Shown: in pieces, positions 1 to 10,789 of the stretch | Layout of the letters: every line of letters starts with the position of its first letter | How positions within the stretch are numbered: the stretch's first letter is position 1 | Assembly (NCBI GenBank): GCA_018398765.1 | Contig: JAHBMJ010000434.1 | Location: forward strand, 1-25,000 | Source: Chromera velia | Lineage: Eukaryota > Sar > Chromeraceae | Reading direction: 5' to 3' | DNA length: 25,000 bases | The notes under the pieces: generated by a model | The model's database searches: none | Told to the model about the DNA's origin: nothing | Seen by the model: only the letters and a program-made list of their open reading frames with translations | Position numbers and translations under genes: made by a program

Positions 1-966
1 AAACTTGCATTTTGCGGTTCTACCAGATGCAGCTGGAAAAAGTCTAGTCTCGGGAGTAGATCCATCATAGTGATTTGCCGAATGTTTTGTTGGGGTAAAT
101 TCTAAACATTTGCACAATCATTTGTATCCCTGAGGCCATCCAAATGCACTGACAATCACGTTTCTGTGACACTTCTATCACGAGGCACAAGGCTTTAAAC
201 TTGCATTTTGCGGTTCTACCAGATGCAGCTGGAAAAAGTCTAGTCTCGGGAGTAGATCCATCATAATGATTTGCCAAGTGTTTTGTTGGGGTAAATTCTA
301 AGCATTTCCACAATAATTTGTGTTCCCAAGGCCATCCAAATGCATTGACAATCATGTTTCTGTAACACTTCTATCACGAGGCACAAGGCTTCAAACTTGT
401 ATTTTGCGGTTCTACCAGATGCAGCTGGAAAAAGTCTAGTCTCGGGAGTAGATCCATCATAGTGATTTACCGAGTGTTTTGTTGGGGTAAATTCCAAGCA
501 TTTGCACAATCATTTGTATCTTCAAGGCCGTTTAAGTGCACTGACAATCACGTTTCTGTGACACTTCTATCATGAGGCACAAGGCTTCAAACTTGCACTT
601 TGCGGTTCTACCAGATGCAGCTGGAAAAAGTCTAGTCTCGGGAGTAGATCCATCATAGTGATTTGCCCAGTTTGTTAGGGTAAATTCCAAGCATTTGCAC
701 AATCATTTGTGTCCCTGAGGCCATCCAAATGCACTGACAATCACGTTTCTGTGATACTTCTATCATGAGGCACAAGGCTTTAAACTTGCATTTTGCGGTT
801 CTACCAGATGCAGCTGGAAAAAGTCTAGTCTCGGGAGTAGATCCATCATAGTGATTTGCCCAGTTTGTTAGGGTAACTTCCAAGCATTTGCACAATCATT
901 TGTGTCTCCAAGACCATCCAAATGCACTGACAATCACGTTTCTGTGATACTTCTATCACGAGACAC
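1..966. repeat. Satellite A: about 5 tandem copies of a 193-196 bp unit
   Basis: Units begin at 1, 197, 393, 589 and 782 with the same word (AAACTTGCATTTTGCGG, small variants), giving periods of 196, 196, 196 and 193. The last unit breaks off near 960 where a different repeat starts. Copies differ by scattered substitutions, and the last two share a small deletion near the CCAGTTTGTTAGGG stretch, so they are each other's closest relatives. The array touches the left edge and may extend beyond it. A period of 196 is not a multiple of three, so the open frames that cross it on the minus strand (for example 65-355, 261-509, 653-895) change frame between units and are not convincing genes. Confidence 0.95.
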
Positions 967-1740
967 TTCATTTGGTCAGACTGTCAAATCCGTCCTTTGC
1001 ACCGCACGCACAGCTAGGTCCATTCAGCGCAGTAGGCTGGACTTTGGGAATCTCTGAGTCCATCAAATATGTGGCGGAAAACTCTAAAGCGTGCTCAGAT
1101 TGGGTGATCAAAACACGTACAATCAAGGTGTAGATTGCATTCTGTCAGCGAAACTCCATGGCAGAGTCGAGACCCGGTCAGACCCTCAAATCCGTCTTTC
1201 GCACCGCACGCACAGCTAGGTCCATTCAGCGCAGTAGGCGGGACTTTAAAAATCTCTGAGTCCATCAAATATGTGGCAGAAAACTCTAAAATGTGCTCAC
1301 ATTGGGTGATAAAAACACGTACAATCAAGGTGTAGATTGCATTCTGTCAGCCAAACTCCATGCCAGAGTCGAGACCCGGTCAGATTCTCAAATCTGCCAG
1401 TGCATTCACAGGTTCATTCAGCGCAGTAGGCTGGACTTTGGGAATCTCTGAGTCCATCAAATATGTGATGGAAAACTCTAAATCGTGCTCAAATTGGGTG
1501 ATCGAAACACGTACAATCAAGGTTTAGATTGTATTCTGTCAGCCAAACTCCATGCCAGAGTCGAGACCCGGTCAGACTCTTAAATCCGTCCTTCGCACCG
1601 CACACACAGCTAGGTCCATTCAGCGCAGTAGGCTGGACTTTAAAAATCTCTGAGTCCATCAAATATGTGGCGGAAAACTCTAAAGCGTGCTCAGATTGGG
1701 TGATCAAAACACGTACAATCAAGGTGTAGATGGCATTCTG
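967..1740. repeat. Satellite B: about 4 tandem copies of a 192-202 bp unit
   Basis: The anchor word CATTCAGCGCAGTAGG occurs at 1021, 1223, 1415 and 1617, giving periods of 202, 192 and 202; the third unit carries a 10 bp deletion. Each unit also holds CCATCAAATATGTG and ACACGTACAATCAAGGT. The array abuts satellite A directly and has no evident sequence similarity to it, but nearly the same unit length. Short frames are open on both strands (such as 1135-1335 and 1529-1729 plus, 1095-1328 and 1489-1722 minus). These are mirror images of the repeat, not independent genes. Confidence 0.93.
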
Positions 1741-2432
1741 CTAGGGGGCCGCACTTGGTCTTATATGTAAATTCTACCCCAATTTCGGTCATCTTGAATA
1801 GGAACCTAAATGATTGATATACATAAACGGCTGAAACTACTAAATAAAACACATCATGCTAAATCATGTTGGGCGGTTTATATCTGTACAATCATGATGT
1901 TGGGCTATATTGTGGTGTCTCAAAGTTGAACGATGTCATGTCACCAGGTTTTGTTGGGCGTTGGGCTGTGTTGGGCCTGTTGGGCGGTGCCCAACAGTAC
2001 AAATGGCCCAACAGTAGCCTAATATCACTTTAAAGTGCACAACAGACATTGTAGAGCTTTTTAAACCAATTAAAAAAGAAAGAAAGAAAGAAACGCTGTG
2101 ATTGTCTTATGTTGACTAAATTGTCATGATTGATACGATCATATAAATTTAATTATAGCATTTTCCAATTTTTTCAGGCTTTTTTGATTACTAATTTTCG
2201 ACTATGAACAGTGAATAACTTGAGACTAGCACCTAATATGAGTGTAAATATTGATTTAAACTATTTAAAAACACTACTAAGGCATAGATTCTATAATAAA
2301 ACGTTATAAAAATGCATTAAAGCCTAATTTAAAGGCATAAAATAATATGAAAAAATAAGGTTTCTATTAATTAAAAGTGAACCTGTTTTTGAACCTGATT
2401 CAAGTTCATTACTTCGAAGTGAACCTTGAACC
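1741..2432. other. AT-rich gene-free spacer with short word repeats
   Basis: No coding frame of note is visible. Composition is sharply more AT-rich than the gene region to the right. It contains six GTTGGGC words (1868, 1899, 1953, 1960, 1970, 1979) followed by GCCCAAC at 1989 and 2006, a GAAA microsatellite near 2072-2092, and four tandem GAACCTT units at about 2420-2449 just before the LINE fragment. Nothing shows a promoter or RNA gene. Confidence 0.7.
1977..1997. repeat. Perfect 9-bp inverted repeat (hairpin) in GTTGGGC cluster
   Basis: CTGTTGGGC (1977-1985), a 3-base loop GGT, and GCCCAACAG (1989-1997) form a perfect stem. A second GCCCAACAG lies at 2006-2014, so two alternative hairpins are possible. 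No T-run follows, and no transcript is evident. Confidence 0.8.
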
Positions 2433-3113
2433 TTGAACCTTGAACCTTTTCCTAGCACTATTTCTTCTTTTTTAGAAATGGCAAGCGTAGTGGCAGGCCA
2501 GCCAATATTCAGGCTGACTGAACTTATAATTGGGAGAATGGGGGGAGAGCGTCTTCCCCGTCAGTTGTTGTTTGGGCATCTCCAAGGAGAGCGCCCCCTT
2601 GGTCGACCCCTCCTTCGTTGGAGCGACTGCGTCCTCTCTGATTTCCGCCTTCTGGAAATCAATGAGGCCGAGTGGCAGACACTTGCCTCTCATAGAGGCA
2701 GGTGGAGGGCGTTAATTCAAGATGGGGTGAAAAAGGTAGAGGAGAGAGCAGCGGAGGAAAAGGAAAAGAAAAGGGAAGTGAGAAAGGGGCAGAGAGATGG
2801 AGATGCGAAGTGTGAGGCATGTGGACGAACGTTTTCCACCCCCCGGGGGCTTCGCATTCACACAAGCAAAGCACATAAGGACCTCGCCCCCAGACAGCCA
2901 GAGCAGCCGAAGAAGGCAGTCAAAGAAAAGAAGGGAAGCTGGGTTCAGGGCTGTCAGGTGAAGGAAATTCTTAGGAAGTACAAGCAGGGAAGAGGATGGC
3001 GTTATGAGGTGGCATGGCATGGCTGGCAGTCAACATCACATGAAGCAGCCTCGCTCATGCGCAAGCACGCCCTGCCAGAAGTGGAAGAGTTTGAGAAAAA
3101 ATGCAGCTGTTAA
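2433..3113 (+). CDS. LINE ORF2 C-terminal fragment with C2H2 finger and chromodomain-like tail
   Basis: 226 codons remain, with no true start since the 5' part is missing; TTG at 2433 is only the first usable codon and ATG at 2478 is also in frame. Visible parts, in fragment numbering, are: residues about 35-95, the conserved LINE C-terminal block (RLPRQLLFG, GRPLLRWSDC, RGRWRALI); about 98-120, a Lys/Glu-rich coiled stretch; about 127-148, a C2H2 zinc finger of pattern C-x2-C-x12-H-x4-H (CEACGRTF ... HTSKAH); about 170-222, a segment resembling a chromodomain (VKEILRKY, RYEVAWHGW, then LPEVEEFEKK). The finger is expected to bind nucleic acid and the chromo-like tail may guide insertion to marked chromatin. 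The second aromatic position of the chromodomain (the W of TWEP) is not obvious, so that call is weaker than the LINE call. Confidence 0.75.
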   Translation: MNLEPFPSTISSFLEMASVVAGQPIFRLTELIIGRMGGERLPRQLLFGHLQGERPLGRPLLRWSDCVLSDFRLLEINEAEWQTLASHRGRWRALIQDGVKKVEERAAEEKEKKREVRKGQRDGDAKCEACGRTFSTPRGLRIHTSKAHKDLAPRQPEQPKKAVKEKKGSWVQGCQVKEILRKYKQGRGWRYEVAWHGWQSTSHEAASLMRKHALPEVEEFEKKCSC

Positions 3114-3238
3114 GCTATTTGCTAAAGGTTGTGAAATAAGGGTCCATCATTTAATAATCTGCCTTGCGTGTTGTGACTTGCCGAACGCTAGACGCCTATT
3201 ATGGGCCGATAGCGATGGCGTATGATGATGATGATGAA
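2433..3238 (+). mobile_element. 5'-truncated LINE (non-LTR retrotransposon) 3' end
   Basis: The open frame encodes the region typical of the extreme C-terminus of many LINE ORF2 proteins: RLPRQLLFGHL, then GRPLLRWSDCV, then WQTLASHRGRWRALI. The reverse transcriptase and endonuclease are absent, so this is a 5'-truncated copy, the usual outcome of target-primed reverse transcription. The 3' end is a short non-coding tail that finishes with TGATGATGATGATGA at about 3223-3237. I know microsatellite tails of this kind from several LINE clades in place of poly-A. The left boundary is uncertain, somewhere between about 2433 and 2520. I could not identify a clear target-site duplication. The coding frame is intact over 226 codons, so the insertion may be fairly recent. 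Confidence 0.8.
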
Positions 3239-3471
3239 TTGCATGATTACTAGCATGATTAATTCGTATATAAATTTTATATTTATTCACAATGGTAATG
3301 TTTTGATTTATAGTATATTAAACAATAGTTTAAAAAACTTGACCATACATGTGTAACACAGCCAACCTTTCCTTCAATGTCTTGCTTTATCTTTTTACCC
3401 CGCTCTTTTAAAGTTGAACGTCCTTTCAGATCTTTACTCCGTTGGACCCGAGGAGGTGGGCTGCGAGGTTG
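3239..3471. other. AT-rich 3' flank between LINE tail and protease gene
   Basis: This stretch is non-coding. On the minus strand it lies downstream of the large protease gene. An AATAAA hexamer (minus strand, 3287-3282) lies about 185 bp beyond the last possible stop at 3472. It could serve the gene's 3' end, but alveolates do not depend strictly on this signal. No other structure was seen. Confidence 0.4.
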
Positions 3472-3858
3472 CTATAACCCTGTCCTTGCCCCCTTCTGTA
3501 AGCTCTCGGAGGGTCTGGACAGGACGGCTTCCCCATCCCCATCGGGGGCCTTTTTTTGTTGAACTTCTTCTCCTTGGACAGTCACTCTTGCTTGTGCGGC
3601 TAAGCGCTCAGCTGCCATGGCGATGTCCGTAGCGGCTGAGAGTGCTTTGTCCTCTGGCCCGACGGGTTGTTTAGGAGCATTCTGTGTAGACGATGTGGGC
3701 TCAAAGGGGTTGTTCCTCCCACCTGGCGCTGGAGCAGGGTTCAGTTCCTGAGACTGCTTTGTGGTTGGGCCTTCTGCTGCCTTGGCCTCCGTGGCTTGCA
3801 TGGGTGGCACGGGGGGTCGCAGAGGAGGCCTCTCCTCTTGTTCCTCTGTTGGCTGCAT
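3472..3858 (-). CDS. In-frame continuation of the protease cytoplasmic tail (possible last exon)
   Basis: After the in-frame TGA at 3871-3873, the same reading frame stays open for about 130 codons, to a TAG at 3472-3474. The composition (Pro, Gln, Glu, Ala; words such as RPPLRPPVPPMQATEAK and RNNPFEPTSS) resembles the tail just before the TGA and does not look like random sequence. A 51-nt GT...AG segment runs from GTAATC after the Arg-Pro codons to CATGCAG before Pro-Thr-Glu-Glu. It contains the TGA, is a multiple of three and ends in the TGCAG acceptor favoured by this gene. If it is spliced, the protein would be about 117 residues longer. The other introns I measured here are mostly 170-480 nt, so 51 nt would be an outlier. 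The alternative is that TGA is the true stop and this is 3' UTR. Confidence 0.4.
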   Translation of the reverse strand: MQPTEEQEERPPLRPPVPPMQATEAKAAEGPTTKQSQELNPAPAPGGRNNPFEPTSSTQNAPKQPVGPEDKALSAATDIAMAAERLAAQARVTVQGEEVQQKKAPDGDGEAVLSRPSESLQKGARTGL

Positions 3859-3870
3859 GGGGTGGTGGGA

Positions 3871-5131
3871 TCAGGGGGGGTAGGACGGGGGTGTGGTGAT
3901 TACAGGTCGGGGGGGAGGAGCTGCCGGCGTTGATTCTGGGACGTAGTCGATAGAAAATGGATTTGAGGACTTGCCGTGCTCAGGGAAAAGCGGGGGCAGG
4001 GAGCCTCCTCTGTGCCTTGCACTTCTTCCCCTCCCCCTTCGAATGCGGTTGGTCGAAGCAGAACGTTTCCATGCCGATCCGAATGGGCCTCGAACGAGGA
4101 GAGCGGTGTGCGCATCTGGAAGACCAGGGAAGGCCTTTGGACTGCGGCCGTATGCGGTCGGGGACAGGGGAGCTGCCCCAACGGACTGGAAGTGCGCAGC
4201 TCCAGATTGAGAGATCAGAGGTGAACCTGGGAGGTACACGGCTGGTGCTGTGTGTACAGATTGGAAGGGAGATGCAAATTCAAGTTGAGGTGGGGGGACT
4301 GGGACTGGAGGGGGAACGGAAACGCTCCCCTGCGGATAGGCAGATAGATTCTCTGTGGGGGATCCGATCACCAGGGGGGAGGTCGGGCCTGTTGCTTGTG
4401 CGTCAGTTGTTGGTAGAAGGACTGCATCCCCCCCTGTTACATTCTCTGTCTGCTCACCCTCCTGAATTTTGACTTCCTCCACTTGTGCTTCTTCATTCTG
4501 CTCCCCCCCTTCATCTTCTTCGTCTCTTTCATCAACGTCCTCATCCTCTTCCTCTTCATCTTCGTCCTCCTCCTCATCTTCCTCGTCTTCGTCTTCATCC
4601 TCCTCGCTTCCGTCCTCTTCGTCCTCTTCTGCGTCCTCATCTTCGTCTGCGTCTTCGTCTTCCTCCAAATCTTCTTTCGATCCTGTGTGGTCCGTGGCTT
4701 TGTCGAACGACCCTTTCTTCTCCGCTTTTGCCGTGTCTTTGCCCCCCTCCTTTTCTTCTTCTGCTGCCGGACCGCCGACCCCAACCCCCGCCCCCCCAGT
4801 CTCTGCCGCCACTCCCCGATTCCGACGGCGGCACCAACACCAAATCCCCACCCCGACACCAACCGCCACGGCCAGCCCCACAAACCCGAATGTGAGACCA
4901 GTCGCCAGACAACTCATCTGAATGGACCCACAGGTATCACCGCTGTCTCCTGACTGCTCTTCCTCTTGAGGTGCTGCTGTTGTGGTCGTTTCAGCAGGAG
5001 CTGGTGTCGTCGCGCTGTCCTCGTTGTTGTTCTCTCCTGTGTCCCCTCCTGTGTCTGGCTGCGGATCTGATGGGGTGACTGCGTAGTAAGTTTGGCCTTG
5101 GAGGGATGCGAAGTCGGTCAGATGGTTGCAG
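3871..5131 (-). other. Exon 34: canonical GPS 2, stalk, transmembrane helix and acidic tail
   Basis: The exon opens with [10 protein letters not shown] (residues about 1676-1684), an intact GPS. Cleavage is expected between Leu1679 and Thr1680. A 55-residue Pro/Thr/Glu stalk follows, then a TM helix at about 1750-1775 ([19 protein letters not shown]) with CRRRN on its cytoplasmic side, indicating type I orientation. The tail has about 70 residues almost all Asp/Glu (coded by 4468-4677) and then a Pro/Ser-rich region with [15 protein letters not shown]. Cleavage would leave the ectodomain held to the membrane stub without a covalent bond. The frame stops at TGA 3871-3873; see the separate entry for a possible extension. 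Confidence 0.88.
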
Positions 5132-8100
5132 CTGCAGAAATGATATGAGCAATCATCAACTCGTTTTTAAACTGACAAATGATTGCAAATGGGATCAGCC
5201 AAAGAATCCTAAAATTCGCCTCTCTCTGTCTTTTCTTTCGAAAAGCAAAGAAGGGAAGGCGCAATGAAATGAACAAGATTCCACTCTTCAGACCATCTGT
5301 CCGTCTGTATACTTGAGGGACGGGGCGACGTGTGTATTTATGTGTGTATGTATGAAGATGTATGTGCATGTATGCAGGTCTATGTATGTATGTATGCGTG
5401 TAGGTCTGCGCCTTCTGAACGTGGACTGCCTGCCAAAGTGATTGGATGTTACATTCTTCGTCTCTGAAGATCTGTTTCACTTCACCTCTTCTTCCGCCCG
5501 ATTGCTCTTGCCAGACCTGCACTTGTACGCGTCTTGGTTCTCGTTTGTGAGGCGTGAGGGGAAGAAAAAACAGACAGACAAACACGCACCTGCAAGCGTA
5601 TGTGGGTCGATCGGAGCTCGAGAGGGTCCACGGGTCCGTCCCCTTGCCCCCCGAGGTCCACCATGTAGAGGGGAAGGAGGCAGACACAGCGCTGCAACCA
5701 GTGGAGGACCAGCGACTTGTGGTGCGATCAAAGAATGTGCACGAGAGCGTCGTCCAGTCTCCGGAAGGCACAAAGACAACTTGAACCTGCCCAGTGCTCT
5801 GGAGACTCCAAGTCAGGTCTGCCCACTTTTGGGTTTGGCTAGCCATCAAGGTCAGCAGAGTGGCGGGGATGGGAAGGGTGATGTTGGCAGTGAAGGAGGA
5901 GAAGGATGCCGTGGCACCGCAAGCGTGGACCTCGACAGACACCATCGGACCTGTCGATGACCCTCCAGAGCTGTCGACTTGGGAGAGGTACTCTTGCTCA
6001 ACGTAGGGATTCAACTGCGTTTCGACTATGCTCACAACGAGGTCACTGCAGGACCCCGAGCTGGACGTACCCTCCACCACCGCACTAGAGAGCCCAGAAG
6101 AGGACGTCATCGACACGCCTCCGCTAGCGGAGAAGGACGATGAAGTGAAGCGCTGCGAGGCGAGGGCAAGCTTGTACGGCCATGTCGCGTCGGTTGGGCC
6201 AAAGCTCTGCAGGTCATTGGTGGAGTCCTTGGGGGATTCTGCATCGAGGATGGCTGAGAGAAGATTTCTCATGCTCATCTGGGAGGTCTCAAGGGTTTCC
6301 TCGTCTGCCTGTCTGGACGTTCCTATCAACGAAGCAACCCCGTCAGAGCTCACTGACACGTCGTTCTGGGCGACTGCGTACCGCAGCACCTCTGTGGCAT
6401 TGGTCACTACAGCAGCGAGCGTCGTTGCTGCAGTTGCGGGATGGAGGGACGAAACGCCTGCAGCTGTCTGTGCTGTCGAAGAAGAGTTCAGAGAGGTGGA
6501 CACAAACGTCGCGGCATTGAAAGCGGCAGTCGCCACCTCGTTCAGCCGCAGTCCGAGTTCCTGCGCGCTGCTGATGCTTTTCTGTTCGGCCAGCCCAACC
6601 TGCAGGAAGGATGGCCATCACAAGAGAGAGAGAAGGAAAAGTGAAGTGAAGCGCAGATCATTCGCAGCAGAGGAGAAGAGACCGAAGAGCCAGATAAGGG
6701 GGAAAACCTCCCGCATCAAAATTCAAACGCTGCAATGAAGCACTACTTGTTTCAATGGGATGTACGGCACCGACCTGTTGAGCAGCCGCGGCAAGGAAGT
6801 CAGAGATCGAGGACGCCGCAGTGGTGGCAGCAACCGCCGAGTCTGTCTGCTGTCTGGCGTCTGTCAGAACAGCGTCTGAGCCCCCATCTCGCATTGCAGT
6901 AGATGCTTGGATCAACACCGTCTCCACCTGCATGCACACACAAAGTCAAAGTCGAAGGGAAACATCCACGCTCAACGTGAATGGGGCCAAGAGACGATGC
7001 TGGGATTCAGTCAATCCTGTCATGATCACAACAGATGCTTTGTCCATCCCTCTGCCTGCCTGTCATACTTTTTTGGGCCAGCTGGACTTCCTTGTTTCTT
7101 TTTCCTCTACTCTGACTTCCTACAGTCTCTCTCTCTCTCTCTCTGTATATTTTTTGCTGCTACTGTACTGACGCACGCACCAGTTGTCTGGCCTCCGTCT
7201 CGTTTGTGGAGGATCCGCTGGCTTCTTCGGCTGCATCGATGACACCCCTCACTCCCCTCAGCATCTCGTCCAGCGGGGCAGTGCCAGAGAGGTTCTTCGC
7301 ATCGTCCACAACACGCTCGAGACTCTTGGCGCTGCATGATGTTCCTGCATGCAGACAAAGTAAGGGAGTTCGATCAAGCCTCTTTCTCTTCCTCAAGAGA
7401 GAGAGAGAGAGAGAGAGAGTGAGACCACGGGGAGCCACTTTAAGCTCAAGAAGGAGAGAGAGAGAAACAACCTGACTAATGCCTTCTCACTTAAGCAAAA
7501 AGCCGGCACTTTCTTGACTTCTTGGATCAACCTCATCTTCACTCACACGCCCCCCTGCCTGCCTTCCTGCCCGAAAAAAAAAAAGGCATGCAGGGACTGA
7601 CCGTTCCCCTCGAATCCGGGATTGCACACACAGACACCGTCAGAGCACCACGCACGGGGACTACAGGGATCCGAGCAGTTTGTTGGAGTGGCTGCATGCA
7701 TGCGTGCAGGATACGAATACAAGATAAACTCAAGTACAAGCCCCACGTAGATTTATGTGAGGTAGGATGGATGAGGAAGGAAGGACACACCACTGCACAA
7801 TTAACAAGCTGTCACGCATCAAGTAGGGACAATTTGCCGCACAACAACGAGAAGAACCTGGATGGGTGATGCTATTTAAGAACAAGGAGGGGAATCCATC
7901 AATCAGTGAATTAAGATAATTAATTCAGAGACCAACTCACTGCCGTTGTTTGACGCCTCCACGAAGGGGCCGTAGAGGACAGAGTAGAAGTCCCCCACAC
8001 GGTTACAGCTGCACGCATTCGGATTCACAAACAGAAATCCCGAAGGAACACGACAGAGAGATGAGCATGGACATAGATCGATATTGATAGATGGAGAGAA

Positions 8101-10756
8101 TGCGCGGACCCACATTGCTACCGAGAGAGAACAAAATGACATCCCAATTGCAAAGTGCTCACTTTTCCAGGCAGCAGAACCGACTGATCTGAAGCAATGA
8201 AGGAACGACAAGAAAATCAAGAAGTCACTTGCATGATGTGCCTTGGCGCAGCATGGAACCATTCTCCACACAGTCTTTCGAGCATTTGCCACATTTCAAC
8301 ATTTTCCATGCATGCATGCCTTGCTAGTTCATGAAACCTCTCTTGTATTACCTGCAGCTCAGATGTGGCAGAGAGCTCCGGCTCTGTGTCCACAGATCTA
8401 CAGGCTCCCCTGCCTCCCACCAAGACACCGGAAACCCACTCGTAAGAACGGTGCAGCCATCAGATGACCAGACCTGCTGAGTGCTGTCAAAGCGCACGCA
8501 CATGGCCTCTGCAGTGGCCTCGAGTTCGTTGTTGCCCCCTCTGTTGGCTGGCAGGACAATGTGCATTCTTCCTGCACTGGTGATCGTCGCGTTGACATCT
8601 TCTGCTTTGGCGGTGTGGGTTGCCAGTGCGGAGAGGAAACCCTGAGGCAGTGCGAGCTGCACGCTCACATTCACATCGGAGGTCTCCACCTGCATCCCAC
8701 AGGACCGGAGAGCGACACCAAAAGAGATGCCGGCACTCGCAGAGGTCCACAGAGGATCGTTGGAGGGGACTGCGGGCTGGAGGTATGGGGTGTCTGTGAA
8801 GGGGTTGAGGTTGGACTCCAGAACATTCGCAAACACTGGGTCTGCCTGCGGACCGGAGCAGTTGGAGGTTACGGGGGCGAACGACACGACCTGAACATGG
8901 GCAGAAACAACACCCCCTGCACCCTCAAAAGTCAGACCACTGCTGCTCAAAAGATCGGCCCCCGTGACTCGTTGGCCCAGCATCGCGAAGGGGAAGGACT
9001 TGGCTGATGCGTTCTGGATTCCGTCGTGAATGGAAACTTGGGAGAGGGATGAGTTGTCTGAGAGAACGGCCAAGTATGCATTCAAAAGAAGGGAAGATTC
9101 GTTGATCGCCTGTAAGGACATTTGCTCGGTCGATTGATTTCCAGCATTGAAACTTGTCAGGCCGTCGGACTGTGCCTGAGGGTCAAACTGGGCGAATGCG
9201 ACGGGCAGAGAATACTGTGCGTCGTTGATGGCGATGACAAGGGCCGATGCGTTGGCTGGGAAGCGTTCTGACACAGGTTGGGGGTAAGCGTTTTTGGAGA
9301 GGAAACTGTCGGCACCAGCTGCCGACTGCGCTGGAGAAGCCGAGACAGCTGCCCACTGGGAGACAGAAGCGGAGGCCCCAAAAGGAGACGACGACGAAGA
9401 TACGAGGGATGTGCCAACGCTGCCACTCCCTAGCGCAAGTCTGTCAGCGAGTGCCCCCTGCAAACACCCACCATATTGTGTTCATGAGTGAAAGGAATTC
9501 TCTCATTCCCTCTGCACAGCATTTTGCTTCTCTTTGCCTTCGCGATGCGGAGCCATTCACGCGGGGTGGGTGACGCTTTCTCGGATAAGTATGAAAACAA
9601 TACGAATCATCACCTTTTCATTGCGGGACTCTGTCAGAAATTTCTTCCTTCTAGCTGTCGAGTGCTGTGTTGTGTTGTGTCGTGCTGACCTGAGCCCTCT
9701 GGATGGCGAGGAAAGTCCCAATCGAGTTGGAGGCTGCTGTCACCTTCTCGCTGTTGGATCCCAACGCGTTTGCTTCCTCCAGCAACGCGCCTGAGCCTCC
9801 TGAGGCCATCGCAGCGGCAGTAACACCGATCAAGTCGGCGACCTGCAGAGAGAAGAAGTGGCCAAGGACGTCAAAGAGATTCAAGATCTATTTCCTTTTC
9901 ATACCAGCACCTCCTTCCAAAAAACTGACCATGCACCATGTACCATACACCTTCACTTCCATGATCCCACATGCACCTTTCAGATGTTTGTTGTGCTTGT
10001 GACGAGGGAGGGAAAGAAAGTATCCTTCCTGACTTGAGTCTTCACTTTGGTATTGCAAGCAAACTTCTACTCATGCACTCATCCACTTCCACTCTGTCTG
10101 TCTGTCTATCCCACTAGAGGGAGGTTCTAAGAGTCCGCCTTCCGGCAGGCAGCTCTCTCTGGATGGGCATGCTCACCTGTGCCTTCGCAGCGTCGTCAGC
10201 CCCGCTCTCGGTCTGCGTCTCTGCAGCTTGGAGGAGAGCGTCTACATCTTGCAGCCTGGAAGCAATGGGCGCACTGGAGGAAATGTTGCGAGCGTCCGAC
10301 ACTACGTCTTCTAGAGGAGCGGGGTCGCAAGAAACAGATCCTGCAAGCACGCCTCAGAAGTCATGCACACAGGAAGTCAAAGATGACGGAAAGAAATGAT
10401 GAGTGGCCGGCCAGGCTTCTCTCTCGATCTCTGATGGGCAGACAGTACGCTGCACGTAGAACAGGTCTTGCAAGCCCATCGACGCCCTCAACAAACAGTC
10501 AAGAGAGAGTCTTGGACCCTGCCCTGGACGCATGGATGGATGGGTGGGTGGCTGGATGGATGGATGGGTGGCTGGATGGATGGACTGACCGTCACCTCGA
10601 TACCCAGGTTGGCACTCGCACTGCCCGTCTCGACACTCTGCGTTCTGGACACAGGCCGCACAGGGGTCAGCTGCATGCATGGTCGAATGAAGCAGGTCCA
10701 GAAGGAAGCAGAAAGAATTGTTACAGGAACAAGTCAAGAGCTGGAGCAAGAGGCGT

Positions 10757-10789
<33 letters not shown>

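Noticed and set aside
65-895. Minus-strand open frames in satellite A with similar proteins
   Set aside because: They are the same repeat read in different units. The 196-bp period shifts frame, and there is no start, splice or family evidence.
1-1740. CRISPR-like array
   Set aside because: The whole 196-202 bp unit repeats; there are no short repeats with unique spacers and the window is eukaryotic.
4469-4953. Plus-strand Ser-rich and Phe/Val-rich frames
   Set aside because: They are antisense shadows of the acidic Asp/Glu tract of the protease tail.
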